Assembly (NCBI GenBank): GCA_011317545.1
Contig: WUJK01000004.1
Coordinates: 1,550,001 to 1,614,000 of the forward strand
Reading direction: 5' to 3'
DNA length: 64,000 bases
Source of the DNA: Coniella vitis
Taxonomy: Eukaryota; Ascomycota; Sordariomycetes; Diaporthales; Schizoparmaceae
A model generated the notes under the pieces. The model made no database searches. It saw only the letters and a program-made list of their open reading frames with translations, and was not told where the DNA came from. Positions 1 to 12,746 of the stretch are shown here, piece after piece. Position numbers and translations under genes: made by a program. Positions within the stretch are counted from its first letter, which is position 1, and each line of letters begins with the position of its first letter.

Positions 1-2839
1 TTTGTTTGTTTCTTGAGCTTGGATGGGATGTTTGAGAAGCGGGCAGCGACATTATGCAAGGTTGCATGCTGTTTTGAGGCTCTGCAAGCCCGAGTTTGCC
101 GAACGCGCATGGTGGGCGGCGGACTGCCTCTTTAGGGCGAAGACCGCGGCGGTAGGCCAAGCCTCGATATTTCGCTTGCGTCAGAGAGGCTGCAATCAGG
201 GGAAGAAGGGGGGGGTGGACAGCCAGCTCGACTTGACGACTGCCCGATAGAGGATGTCGCTTGAGAGTCCTTCATCATTGCCAGATGCGCGCCCGTCTGA
301 CGGGACTGACGATAGCATCAGAACACCATCGGCGGCAAACAGCTGATGGCGGCGTGGTGGGATTTATGACAGGTTGGATGTGACCATATTGTGTAGTGAT
401 CGCTGAGCTGACCACTCCTGTCGCGTGGTTCTGGGCCAGGAATCGTCCGTCGCTGAACTTGTCGCGGTCAAAGCATTGGACAGCACGAAGAGACCTCAGT
501 GTTGGTGACCAGTTCTGGCACGATGAGCCTCGAGACCACGGCCTGATCAAAAATAGGAAGACTCGGCTTGCGGATGCCTCCAAACAGCAGCCAACCAGCT
601 CGTTTCGGTCTCCCTGGCTGGGCTGCATGAGTAACGATCATCACAAGCCAAAAGAAAAAGAGAAAGGCAAAACAACCTTGCAAGCCTTGGGGGCGAATTT
701 TGGGCGCGATGCTACTACTATGATAGGCTTGTTAGCCACCAGTGCCACCTGCCAAACCCCTTGAGCTGTGCTGTTTGGGGCCTAGCTCGCCTTCTCCATG
801 CTGTGGCAGGGGGGCGTGGGCGAATCGCTGCAGGGCGCTGGTACGAGACAGGGGCCTAGATGAAAGATGCACTGAGCCGCCTAGACGCCGCTGGCCGGGG
901 GGTTGCCGCTGGCTGATTTGCCCTCGTTTGCCCGCTGGCTTGCCCTGCAAAACGGACCGCGACTCAGGGAGAGAGCGACTAGCCTGTCTTGGTTTGCGCA
1001 GCTGCGTGGCACTGCGTCATGGCCACGGCCTGGATGATAGGCTAGGAGCGCGCCGAGCGTGTTACACGCTGCCGGGTGCCCATCATTCCATTTTCTTGGT
1101 CACGTACTATGTACCCATTCAGTGCTGCAAAGACACGAGACAAAAGTATCATCCAGTGAGCAGTACTATCTATACGAAGGATGACGGCGTCTGCGCAACA
1201 GCTTGAACAGGGGGCGGAGAGGAGGTGGGGTGTCTGAGGGGCTGGGTTAGGGTGTCAGGGCATGCACACTCAAATTGGGACATCTATAGTATGTGCTGTG
1301 TAGCGCCGTAAAAACTCTTACGCGTACCGATGTACAGAATTCCTAGTATAATATGCAATCAAGAAAAGAAGTGCCAAAAGATGGATATATTGGCTACAAA
1401 GGAACAAAAAACAAACAAGCCTTGGGCCGACCACCACAATAGCAAGACCGCGTTTGGTTGTTTGGATATTTGGTTGTTTGGTGTTTGTGCTTTGGTATCC
1501 ATGTACATCGGAAAACGTGCAAACAGGCCTGGCTCAGATCGGGCTCTGCGCCCGCCCCTTGCAAGTTGCTTCCAACGTATCGCGTAGGCAGTGCCTAGGT
1601 AGTACCATGGTACCTCTCTCTCTTCCCTCGGCAGAGACCGAGCCAGAATCTGCCACAGCAAGATCCACTGTCGATCCACCGTGCTTCCTTCCCAGCTGCT
1701 TCCTACAGGGACCCCTGTCCAAGCCGCCTTCCCTCCCTTGGATCCCTGCTGCCGCCGCTGTTGCTGGCTGCTACGCAGTACTTGCTGTTGGCGCCTGTCG
1801 TTATCAATATTAACCTCGACGATCATCGCCGCTTCCCTGCCCTTCCTGTCCCCTAGACTTCTCTCGTCTGGTCGAGTTTCTTTTTGGGGTTTCTATTGCT
1901 CTCTTGGGCGGACATATTCGGCTCTTGGCAGCTCTCTGTGCGTGGCAGATCCATTTGGTGATCTCATTTCCACGTTTTGTTCCATTCACGCTCTCCTCCA
2001 TTTTGATATTTTGACCTTTTCACTGGGCCTAACCTCGCCTTGCGTTCCACTCGCCATCTTTTCTGGAAACTTTCGATAGCAGAGACCTGTCTGCTTTCGA
2101 CGACGACGATTTCTCGAGCTCGGACCGATCGTCGCCCTTCTCTTCTTGCTATCCTCTTTTCACCAACGACATAGCCCCGTTCCTTGGACCAGCGGCGTCG
2201 CTGCTCAACCACACATTCATTTATTGAACCACCCATCGACTCGTTGTTTAACGGCCATTCAAGGGCTGGATACCACGGCAGCACGACAGCCGATTTGAAG
2301 GATCGTGTCGATTGGAACAGATACAGTCTTTACCGCCAGTCCCGCTCCGCCATCAAACCATCACTTATCCGCCGGTCCGGATAACCTCGTCTCTCCTTCA
2401 CCACTGGTAGACGGCCTCGGCATATCGACAACCTCATTCACCAGTACTGGCTCTCCTCTGCCATCATTCTCTTTGCTCCGTTTTCCCGACCCTGGCAGCT
2501 TGCGTCTCAGCTTATCTGAGTAGTCTATTGTCCACAACAAAGAATTATTGCCAGGAGCATTGTTCTCTGTCCTGTCACAGTTCAGTCAACAATCAACAAT
2601 AATGCGAGCATTGATCAGCTACTTCCAACAACAATAACCATTCTTGAGTCATAATACAAAGGCAATTGAGCTTCTGGCTCAAGACTTCGTCTCAGTCTGG
2701 TCGAGAGCTTCAGCTTCGGCTTAAAGCTTCGGAACCCCTTGGGCATTTCGTTCTGGAATTGCAAACTCGATTTCAACTGTTTCTTTCTCCTGGTTTTATC
2801 ATTCTTTTTTTTTCCACACTTACTCAAATAAGACACATC
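1..2839. other. Gene-free 5' region and long leader of the ferric reductase gene
   Basis: No reading frame here has a recognisable domain or plausible splice structure. From about 1600 onward the + strand becomes strongly pyrimidine-rich, as in promoters and leaders of highly expressed fungal genes, and this continues to the ferric reductase start. Short upstream ATGs occur (for example 2184 and 2305) and could act as upstream ORFs if the mRNA starts that early. The transcription start cannot be fixed from sequence. Confidence 0.5.
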
Positions 2840-4714
2840 ATGGATTTTCACCGGCGCCGGCTCGCTCTCGCGGTGGAGTCCACTCCAACCTTACTTCGCC
2901 GAGCCACAGATGCTGTCGCAACAGCAACCTCGTCCATCTCGGCGGCAGAAGAAACCATCGCCCCCTATGACCATGGTCTCAACGGAGTTGCTCAGACCAA
3001 CAACATGATCTTCAAGGAGGGTTTGTGGTGGATGCTGGGCGGTTTTGGTTTCGTCATTTTGTTGGTCAGGATATACCAGGTCATGTGGGCGCACATCCGT
3101 CACGTCTCGGCTATGTCAATTGAGGGTGAGAAGCAGACGTACTGGAAGTACGCACAAGCGCACTGGATGCCTTCCTTCAAGCACGACGTTTGGTTTGCAC
3201 CTCTCTGGGGCAAGCGACACAACCGAGAAATCAGACTTTCCTCGGCTATGAACATGGGCACCCTGCCGTCGAGATTGCACTTCACCCAGCTTGTTCTCTA
3301 CGGTATCAGCAACATTGTCTACCTATGCTACGTTGACTGGTGGAATCCCAACAAGTATTCTCTTTGTGCTGAAATAAGAGGGCGTTCTGGTACGTTGGCC
3401 GCTGTCAACATGATCCCGTTGTTCATCTTCGCTGGACGCAACAACCCCTTGATCTCGTGGCTCCAGATCAGCTTCGACACATACAACCTCTTCCACAGAT
3501 GGCTTGGCCGTCTCGCGATCATCGAAATCTTTATGCACATGGTTGCATGGAGCATTGTGCAAATGGCAGCCACTGGCTGGTCTGGCCTGATGGACCGTGT
3601 CTTCCATGACCCTTTCATCGCCTCTGGTACGGCCGGCACGTGGGCCATGTTCGTCATTCTCATCATGTCTCTCTCACCTATTCGCCATGCCTTTTACGAG
3701 ACCTTTCTCACCACGCACATTATCCTGGCTTTTATCGTCCTTGTCGCCGCCCTCATCCACTGCCTCACTCCTACGGAGATCTCTACCGGTCTCCCGCAAC
3801 AGACTTGGTTCTTCGCCATGTTTCTCATTTGGGCGTTTGATCGCATAGCACGTATGGTTCGCCTGACATATTGCAACTGGTCATCGCGCGGTTTCACCGA
3901 GGCCATTGTGGAGGCCATGCCTGGCGAATGCAGCCGTGTCACTATGCACCTTCCGCGCCACGTCGACATCAAGGCTGGCTCGCACGCTTACATTCGCTTC
4001 GCTGGCATCAAACCATGGGAGAATCACCCCTTCTCAATTGCTTGGGTCGACCACCATTCTGAGGAGCTGCCAGTGGATGAAAAGGAGCTCATGATAATGA
4101 AGAAGAAGACGACAACCTCAGTCTCTTTTGTCATTGGAGCCCAGACTGGCTTCACTCGCGACCTCTACAACATGGCTAACAACTCACCCAGCCGTGCCAT
4201 CAGGACCCGTGCTGCTTTGGAAGGGCCATATGGCGGCCACCACGGACTTGAAAGCTACGGCCACGCTGTGCTGGTTGCAGGCGCCACTGGTATCACCCAT
4301 CAGCTCAGCTACCTAAAACCACTTATTGAAGGGTTCAACGAGGGCAGCGTTGCAACTCGCCATATCACTCTGATCTGGATTGTCCGCGATTATGAAGCGC
4401 TCGAGTGGATCAGACCATGGATGGACGAAGTGCTGCGGATGCCCAACCGTAAGAAGATCTTGACCATCAAGCTCTTCATTACCAGGCCAAAGAACAGCAA
4501 GGAGATTGTTTCAGCTAGCACCACAGTACAAATGTTTCCCGGTCGTCCCAACATCCCACTGCTGATCCGCAAGGAAGTCCACGCGCAAATGGGCGCCATG
4601 GCAGTTACAGTTTGTGGACCTGGTGCGCTTGCCGACGATGTTCGGTCAGGCGTGAGACAAGTGCAAGATGAGGGCACCGTGGTTGACTTTTTTGAAGAGA
4701 GTTTCACGTGGTAA
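2840..4714 (+). CDS. Ferric/cupric reductase transmembrane component (FRE family flavocytochrome b)
   Basis: Single-exon gene of 624 aa. Members move electrons from cytosolic NADPH through FAD and two b hemes to extracellular Fe3+ or Cu2+ ahead of metal uptake at the plasma membrane. An N-terminal segment without a clear signal peptide is followed by a membrane helix near 62-80 and further helices at about 145-340. The two bis-heme pairs are H219/H233 and H293/H307, each with 13 intervening residues. The FAD motif HPFSIAW is at 396-402. NADPH-binding stretches are GPYGG (462-466), GATGIT (481-486) and CGPG (592-595). The frame stays open upstream to an ATG at 2666, but MDFHRRR at 2840 is preferred because the upstream extension looks like leader sequence. 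NADPH oxidase is less likely given length and motif order. The metal substrate cannot be told from sequence. Confidence 0.9.
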   Translation: MDFHRRRLALAVESTPTLLRRATDAVATATSSISAAEETIAPYDHGLNGVAQTNNMIFKEGLWWMLGGFGFVILLVRIYQVMWAHIRHVSAMSIEGEKQTYWKYAQAHWMPSFKHDVWFAPLWGKRHNREIRLSSAMNMGTLPSRLHFTQLVLYGISNIVYLCYVDWWNPNKYSLCAEIRGRSGTLAAVNMIPLFIFAGRNNPLISWLQISFDTYNLFHRWLGRLAIIEIFMHMVAWSIVQMAATGWSGLMDRVFHDPFIASGTAGTWAMFVILIMSLSPIRHAFYETFLTTHIILAFIVLVAALIHCLTPTEISTGLPQQTWFFAMFLIWAFDRIARMVRLTYCNWSSRGFTEAIVEAMPGECSRVTMHLPRHVDIKAGSHAYIRFAGIKPWENHPFSIAWVDHHSEELPVDEKELMIMKKKTTTSVSFVIGAQTGFTRDLYNMANNSPSRAIRTRAALEGPYGGHHGLESYGHAVLVAGATGITHQLSYLKPLIEGFNEGSVATRHITLIWIVRDYEALEWIRPWMDEVLRMPNRKKILTIKLFITRPKNSKEIVSASTTVQMFPGRPNIPLLIRKEVHAQMGAMAVTVCGPGALADDVRSGVRQVQDEGTVVDFFEESFTW

Positions 4715-6239
4715 ATGAAAGCCCGGGGGTTATTCCTCTAGTGGCTCCTCATGGGTCAACGAGAGGGGTTTGTACAAGATGACGACGAACTGTTGTTCTC
4801 ATTCTTGGGGTCGTGAGGCTTCCGATTCTTGCCCATATCATTATTGATTGAGGCAATCCAGAGAGGTGTTTTCTGATCTGGTTATTCTTATGATTTATTC
4901 GTTTTTGTCAATATTTGCCATCACTGCCCGTCCCCTCACCTGCTTCACTACATTCTCTGTCCATATTGCGCATGTTCAATCCGCGAATTTCTCAGAGACT
5001 TGAAGCCGAGATACTTCGAAAGCAAGAAAAAGGAAGAAGCCAATCAGGAGAAAGAAGTTCCGAAATATGATATCCCATCTGCGTCGTTGTCATTGTTGCA
5101 TTGCTTTGGAGTTTAGAGAGCCGTCTCGTCTATTACATAAAGGACATAGAATCTGGAGAAGCTTGAGGACACACAGTGTTGTGTTGAGTGCCGCTTGTGT
5201 AGAGTAACCGATCTTATTGAGCGCTTTCGTCGCCCATGTGTACAACAGTTACTATTTGATCATTGACTTGTGAGCCTTTGATAGTTTCGATACGTGATTC
5301 CCCCCTCTGCATGTACCGTACTTACCTTGAAGACATCAGAACCAGAGATTGTGTTAACCACCTATAGACCCTTGTACATAGTATGATTTACCACGCCACA
5401 ATGTTTGAGCTTGGAATTTTGACTGGAAAAGGATGAACGCCAAGAGCCGTGAGAAGACTCCTCTCTTACCGTAACGCTGACGGCGAGTATCAGGGTTGAA
5501 ATAATCTCCGAGGTGGCTTGATTGGGATGGTATTATGGTACGACGTACTGTACTCGTCTCGCTGGACTCATATCTAAGATCAGTCTGCTTTGATAAAGCT
5601 TGTGTGGGATATTAAAGACCTCGTGTTTTGGTGCGCGTGGACTCTGACTCCCTGGGCTTCGGGCTTCGCATACCGTTTTGAAGCGGTTCATTACGTTGAG
5701 GATTCTTGGTTATGGTTTGGCAAGAGAACAGGGACAGAAGTGATTTGGTTTTGATGACATGACACTACACACAAAATCCGCACAAGAAGAGTAATGAGTT
5801 GGAGCAAAATGAGCTGATGAATCGCTTTTGATCCCATTCAGGTAAAACACCGGGATGATGGTAGAACCATTCTGCTCTGGAGCACTGCCCCCCAAAAGCG
5901 AAGGATAATACCCTTTTCCTCTTTCAGCCTCCGTTAGCTAAACATAGTTTTCGTTGGGAGCTTTCCATTTTAGAAACTCTTCTTTCGGCTGTCTTGAATC
6001 TGGCTTTTTCTCCCCCGACTGTAGGATGCGGACATTTGCAGCATTCTCCTCTGCTACTGTCAACATCCAACCGTCTTTTTGTGGAATTAGAATACTTGCA
6101 TGGAAATAGAAGCGTGACACTTTTTTTTGGGTCCCCCATCAAGATGAAAATGCTAAAATATGCAATGGAAAGCGAGAGTACCGATGACTTTGACATCACG
6201 AATGTCATCCAGAAGAATTTTCATTTTCATAAGTCACAT
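4715..6239. other. Intergenic region between convergent FRE and LEU4-type genes
   Basis: Holds the 3' ends of two convergent genes. No frame here has recognisable domains or splice partners. One copy of the recurrent 9-mer TACATAGTA lies at 5375-5383. I see no RNA gene. Confidence 0.5.
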
Positions 6240-8393
6240 TTACATCTCGTCAGCAGCAGTCTCCAGGCGGTTAATCAGATCAGTCTCTGCACCACCGTTG
6301 GTTGGCGGCAGCTTGTTCAAAATAGCACCGTTGGGTTGAGACGAGACGAACTATTCAAGAAAGATTAGCTTTCGCAAATAATACTAAATCTCAAATCTGA
6401 GCCAGGGGTTCGGACACATACATTGCTAGCCGCACTCAGCAGAGCAATCAGCGAGCTCTGAACGACATCTTCGTGGATGCCCACACCCCACACTTTTTGG
6501 TTTGAGCCAGCTGCCGTGCACTCAATGTACGTGGCGGCCTTGACATCGCGACCTTTACCGACGGCGTGCTCCTTGTAATCATTGACGTCAATGTCAATGC
6601 CAATTTGGCGCAGCGCATCCGACAGACTCGACAGCGGTCCGTTGCCGCGGCCTCTGAGCTTAACCTCGCGGCCTTCGACCGAAATGACACCCTCAAACAC
6701 ACGCTGCAGGTTCTTGGTGTCCTGTGTCTTGCCAGGCTCTGGTGGTGCAGGGCTGCGCGACCGGTCTGGGGAAATGGAGTAGTCCACAATGGTGAAGCGT
6801 GGGTTTTGGCGGAGGAAGTAGGTCTTTTCAAACAGCTCGGTAATTTCAACGGGTAGCAACTCACGGCTGCGCTCATCGGCAACTGTTTGCACAACCTTGC
6901 TAAAGTCGACTTGCAGACCACGCGGTAGGTCCAGATGCAGCTGTTGCTGGATGATCCAGGCAGCGCCACCCTTTCCACTCTGTGAGTTGACGCGAATGAC
7001 AGCCTGGTAGTCTCTGCCAATATCCTTGGGGTCCAAAGGCAGGTAAGGGACCTGCCAGTAGTCGTCATACTGTGCACCAGACTGCTCGCGCACCTGGAAC
7101 CCCTTCTTGATGGCATCTTGGTGAGAGCCGCTGAAGGCGCAGACGACCAGAGACCCACCGTAGGGTGCGCGGGGATGCACAGGGATCTTGTTGCAGACCT
7201 CGACTGTCTGAATAACCCCCTGCAGGTTAGAGAAGTCCACCTTAGGGTGAACGCCTTGAGTGTAGAGGTTCAGGGCCAGAGTCACCAGGTCAACGTTTCC
7301 AGTCCGCTCGCCATTGCCAAATAGGCAACCCTCAACACGGTCGGCGCCAGCCATCTGGGCCAGCTCTGCGGCAGCGACGGCGCAGCCTCGATCGTTGTGC
7401 GGGTGCAGAGACACGCAGACCTTTTCGCGCTCAGTAATGTGGGTGCAAAAATACTCGATTTGGTCGGCGTAGACGTTGGGCGTCGACATTTCGACAGTGG
7501 CAGGCAGGTTGAAAATGATGGGGTTCTTCTCCGTGGGACCCCACTCAGCCTTGACGGCTTCGCATATTTCGACGGCAAAGTCCAGGCCTGTGTCAGAGAA
7601 GGTCTCGGGGCTGAACTCAAAGGCCCAGTCGGTGCCCTGCTGGCTGGGGTCGTCCTTGGTCAACTGACGCACCAGGCGCGTACATCTCCTTGCCAGCTCG
7701 ATGCTCTCCTCTTGCGTGAAGCCGAAGACGATGCGGCGGAAGCACTCGCTGGTGGCGAGGTAAATGTGTACTATGGCCTTCTTGGCACCCTTCAGGGACT
7801 GAACAGTCTTGCGGATAAGGTCCTCGCGGCAGGGCGACAAGACCTGGAGGTAGACATCGTCGGGAACGGCGCCGGGGGTCTCGATCAGACGGCGGGTAAA
7901 GTCGAAGTCGGTTTGCGAGGCAGAGGGGAAGGAGACCTCGATTTCCTTGTAACCAAGGTCGCACAGCATCTTGAAGTAGGTCCATTTTTCATCACCGTTC
8001 TGTCAAAAGAGAGGGCAAGTTGGGTCAGCATCGTTGATAGCTGTGTGGGACGTCGCAGAGGACTAAGTAGGAAGAGCGCGTCGGATCGTCGCGGGCTAGG
8101 CCAGAAGGGTGGAGGAGGCGCACCATTGGGTCAACCAGGCTCTGGTTGCCGTCTCTGAGATCTGTTGCCAGCCATCTTGGGGCCTTGTCGAGGACCTTTG
8201 AGGGCCATTGGCGGTTTGGCAGGTTGACAGGCGGGAAGGGCCTGTATTTCTTGGAGGGGTCTGCGAGCCTGCAGGTTGCGACGGAGCATTCGTGTAAGCC
8301 GCTGGTTGCAATGTGAAGTCAAGAGTGCAAAAAGACAATGGGCACAGGGTAGAATTGTGCCCCATTCGAATTGGTCACAGCTTACATAGGCAT
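6240..8393 (-). CDS. LEU4: 2-isopropylmalate synthase (alpha-IPM synthase), leucine biosynthesis
   Basis: Condenses acetyl-CoA with 2-ketoisovalerate, the first committed step of leucine synthesis. My model has exons 8393-8386, 8268-8124, 7999-6422 and 6350-6240, giving 613 aa. The first coding exon is only 8 nt (ATGCCTAT) and joins exon 2 in frame to give MPMLADPSKK. The long central frame starting at 7969 is therefore not the true start. The HMGL-like TIM barrel carries RDGNQ at 41-45 and the metal-binding HPHND motif from H250. The C-terminal LeuA regulatory dimer domain, where leucine feedback acts in this family, covers about 430-613. The last intron (6421-6351) removes a stop-bearing tail, and the final exon ends in LETAADEM. 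All splice sites are GT-AG and phases agree. Family identity is certain; the micro-exon is strongly supported by reading-frame logic. Confidence 0.93.
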
Positions 8394-10054
8394 CTTGAGG
8401 TGAGATGTGTTGTTGCCGATTGTGGAAGGAGATAGGAACCTTTGTTGCGGTCCAGTTAAACCGAATGGGAAGGAGGGGTTGACGGGCAATTTTTTTCTTT
8501 GATAGCTGCTCGGTTGTGATGTCAGCCTCAGCCGTAGGCAGTTCCAAGCCAAGATAATGAAGTACCTGGGTGCAGACTTCAGACCGTTGTAGATTTTGAT
8601 GAACGGTCACTTGGTGGATTGTTGGTTCTGGTTTGGAAAAGGCGTGCTCAAAGTGTCCGGCACAGAAAGAGAGAGCGAGATTTCAATTATATAATAAGAA
8701 CTCTTGGAGATCAAAACAGAGAAGAGTCATTCAAGAAAAAAAATTGAGTCACTTTCTAATTCCAGCGGCTATTACCATAGTATGGATCGTCGCTTCTGCC
8801 TTTTGCCCGCTCCATCTGGCGTAACACAGGGGTGCTGCCACAGCAGGCGCAGCAGGTACAGAGGCATGGGAAGGCCAACCACAGTAAATGCCCCTCCACC
8901 TTCATAAACCTATCACAACCAATGTCATATTGTAGGTATAGCCTGTTTGCTGGATGTCACGGCTTTTAGAATCGCATATCTTATTCCATAGCAATCATAT
9001 ATCCCGGGCTTATATAGCATGCAAACTCATCAGCCTGCTTCTGTATTGGGGCATACAGCTTCTTCGGACTCTCCATTTACTCAAACCAACCCTCTTTAGA
9101 AGCTCTGAAGACTCGGAATGACGAGGACAGTACGTCAGATCAGTGTCATGTACGATTAAATAACTATGCAGGTATTATACAATTTGGCTTGTTGCTAATC
9201 GAGTATACAGGGTGTATCTATAACTTTCCTGGTCAGATCAATAACAGGCCAATTGCGCACCGAAACGGCTTGAAGTTGATCTTACAATTGGTTGTACGTC
9301 AATGTTCGTTTCCTTGAAAGAGATACAGACGGGGTATCAAGTCTTCTTGTAATATATAGTTGTGTCTATGTGGGAAAAGTGATGAGAAGGATAAAAGCCT
9401 GAAGACGTGATGCCCTCTACGCCATGAACACAACCCCACGATTTATGACGGAACAGGGGCATTTGAAGTACTCGCACACTCGGCGTGCGCAATTGAGCAT
9501 TACGTACTTGGGCATTTTCACCACAAGCATGCCATTCAGACCAACAAAGCAGTGTATCATTTCACATTCGTGTACCGATTGTATCCTTCATATCGCTCCG
9601 TTGCAATTCGCAAGAACTATGGCTGCACACTCTTCGATCAAGGACCCACGAAGTGAGTCGCGAAAACCGACAGTAGCCGGAGCGCGACCCCGCTTCCTGA
9701 CCAGAGTGGCCCAAGCCAAAAGCAAGACACAGAAAACGAACTCCGGTTCCGCATGGTCTGTCATAGTATATTTCGCACGCTGAGAGGCTGGATGAGACCA
9801 AGAGCCCCCAAATATTGAACTCAATTATGCATACGAGAGCTAATCAATTCTCCATTTGCCCTAATCAAGTGGCTTATCTCCAGAGCAATCGCATCTGCCT
9901 CCTTTTCTTTATTCCATTATTGGAAGCGGGCAAGCTATCCCAAGGTATCAATATGAGAGAAGTAGCTCCACGTGGGTACCCCCACACCAGCGGGAGGAAA
10001 TGAAAGACTCCAACCAACGCCGCTATTCGACATGGCATGCTTCATCAAGTCTCA
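8394..10054. other. Intergenic region: LEU4-type promoter and 3' side of the Zn2Cys6 gene
   Basis: No supported gene. A frame of 119 codons at 9424-9783 (+) lacks domains and natural-looking composition. The first about 250 nt upstream of the LEU4-type start are probably leader. Confidence 0.5.
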
Positions 10055-10324
10055 TCAGTAACCATATACACCGGGTCCTCCTGCCATCCAGCCTTGAACG
10101 TTTGGCGCGGTGGGTCCATCAATGTAAAATTGAAGCTCATTCTCGTAGCCATCATTACCAGGCATGGCGGCCGCGCCTGGCTGACCGTAATAACCACCAG
10201 CTTGGGTAACCACGACATTGGGATCGTACGGTTGATCACCTCCTGTGGACGCAGCGGCTCCTTGGTGTGTGTCAAAGGCTTCTAATAGCAAGCCTAAGCC
10301 ATCCGTTGTCTGCCGCGCTCCCAG

Positions 10325-10361
<37 letters not shown>

Positions 10362-12715
10362 GTACCTCCAATAGCTTGTGCGTCTTGAGCCTGCAGCTGG
10401 GCCTGTGCCTGCTGGTTCTGCGCTCGCATATTGGGATCTATGTACATCATCGGCGTCGGTACACTGGGTGGAGCAGGAAGAATGGACGATGGCGAAGATT
10501 GCTCGCCGTTGCGTGCCTGGTCCTCTTCCGTGTTCGTCGCTGACTGGTTGCCGTTCGCTATCTGCTCGTTTCTATCAGGAGAAGACGACAGGGCCGTCTG
10601 CAAGGCCTCGGGAATGGGATCACGCTACAGATACTAAACGTCAGTCTATGGTTCAAATTAACCACACTGAGGGGGTTTACATACGCCATCGGCCATGCTG
10701 CCCTCAATGCCCGCAATGGATCCCTTATTGTCGCGTGCAAATTTGTGGAGAATGTCGAGCCATCGCGCGGCCAATGGCCAGACCTGACCAGCTTCACCGA
10801 GAATGGACATGGCACGCTCGAGCATGACGGGGCCATCAGCCCGGAGGGCGGGATCTGGACAGACTAAGGCAAATACAAGTCAGTACAGTACAAGTTCAAT
10901 ACCATGAGGAAGAATCAACAAGCACTTACTGTTGGGGTATTTGCAGAGGTACGTGGCCATGTGACCGCAACTAAACACGCAGAACAGCTGAAACACGTCA
11001 GCATCAGCCCTACAAGGCAGCTGCCAGTTCCAAAATCCGCTTACAGCCATCTGCGCCCCCATAGTATCGTCATGGGCGCGTTCCATAAACTGCATATCAA
11101 TCTGCTCATGCAAGAGCTTGACATTCTTAAAGAGCTCGAGAGACATGTTAGACCAGAACGTTTGCAGCTCGGGTTCGGCTTGCTCGGCATTAATCATTTC
11201 GATTAGATAGGCCTTGCGCAGGACGATATTGCAGAGCCGAGTCGAGTTCGTGATGCTCAGGTAGGCCAAGTCCTGACCGCTGGCCTTGTACCCTTTAAGT
11301 AGCAGCGGACTCCACATGTGGTCATGGGGCAGGCTAGACTCCCAATCGTGCAACTTGAGAACGAGCTCGTGGTACTGGCTGGTGTCTTCCCACGGCCGCG
11401 AGCTTCGATCGTACTTGACAGCGCGGCGAGACACACGGCCCCAGAAATAGTGCGTCTGAATCAGTGTAGCGAAGAGGGAGCGCCGAGGATCCGAAACGAG
11501 CTGGGGGTCCTCAATGGCGGGAGGAGTGTCTTCAAGAGCGGCGCGAGACGCAGGCTCTTGTCCTCGGGCATAGTCTTCCTCGCTGCACGGGAGTAAAGCG
11601 GTGATATCACTGGCCGCGAGAGAAATGGGAGACTCGGGACCAGAGTGTAGATTGTCCTGACTATGCAGCATCCACAGTGTGCGCCGCGCAGACTCCGCAG
11701 CAATCACCATGTCCTTGGGCGCGTTGGGCGGGAGGGCATAGGTCTCTTCCCTGTGTAAGCGCAGCAAGGCAGCCATCCGCATTGCTATACCCATGTTGAT
11801 AGAACTCTTCTGGTTGTAGCCGTTTCCTTGCTGCGCGATGCTAAGCAAGTAAAAAGCCTGGCATCTCTCCAGACTTGGTGTCTGGTACAGCTCAGACAGC
11901 GCCACAGCCGAAGCTCGGTCCATAAACGTCTCGGCGGCCTTCATACCGTCTCCATAGCGCTCAACCAGCGTTGGGGTGAAGCGGGCTGATATACTCAGGA
12001 TCCCAAGAAGCAAGAAGACGCTGAGGGACCGGTGGTCGGTTTTCAGACGATCGACAAAGGCTTGCTTGGGTAGGAAGCCTAGCTGAAAATAATTGCGCGT
12101 GAATTGGCTGACAGCCTCGATGATGTCTGGCAACGGGGGCAAATAGTCCCATTGATCCACACCTTTGATGTTCTTGGGCGGGACAGGCGCAGTGGGTATG
12201 ACGGGGGCGTCGAGAATATCGCGGCGCATCTTGGCAGAATCTCGCTTCTGGGATTTGTCGGCTCTCATACGAGGGTGCCGGTATTCACGGTCATTGTCGG
12301 GTTGGCCTCGGACGGGAAAGATGCTAAAGACGCGTCAGCACAGGCAGTACGTTTGAGTCCCGATATGTAGGGTCTGGGAGAGAGGCCAATGTTTGTTCAA
12401 AGGTCGCTCGTTTCTGATCATATCGATGGACGTACCAAGCATCGGCGCCGAGTCCGGCTTCAGCGCATGCGTTACATGGTGGTTTCGCTTTGTCATGTAC
12501 ACACTTGCTTCGCATACGACGGCATCTGATCGAAGATAAAGAATATTAATTTGATGAGCTCTGATCGCAGTGGGGACACAGTTCAAGTGAAGAAGATAGA
12601 CAAACCGACGACAGGCGATAGGCGCGCGCCTCTTAATGGCCGGGCCAGGAGGCTGCTGCGATTGAGCCTGCTGCTGTTGATGTTGTAAGGGAATTTGTTG
12701 TAAAGGCGGTGGTTG

Positions 12716-12746
<31 letters not shown>

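Noticed and set aside
742..1206. 154-codon + strand frame
   Set aside because: No domain, odd composition, heavy overlap with frames on the other strand.
7397..8158. 253-codon open frame opposite the LEU4-type gene
   Set aside because: Overlaps conserved exons and introns of the real gene in antisense.
8131..8610. 159-codon minus-strand frame upstream of LEU4-type exon 3
   Set aside because: Reads exon 2 in the wrong frame; the correct frame gives the conserved N-terminus.
9424..9783. 119-codon + strand frame
   Set aside because: No recognisable domain or splice partner; random-like composition.
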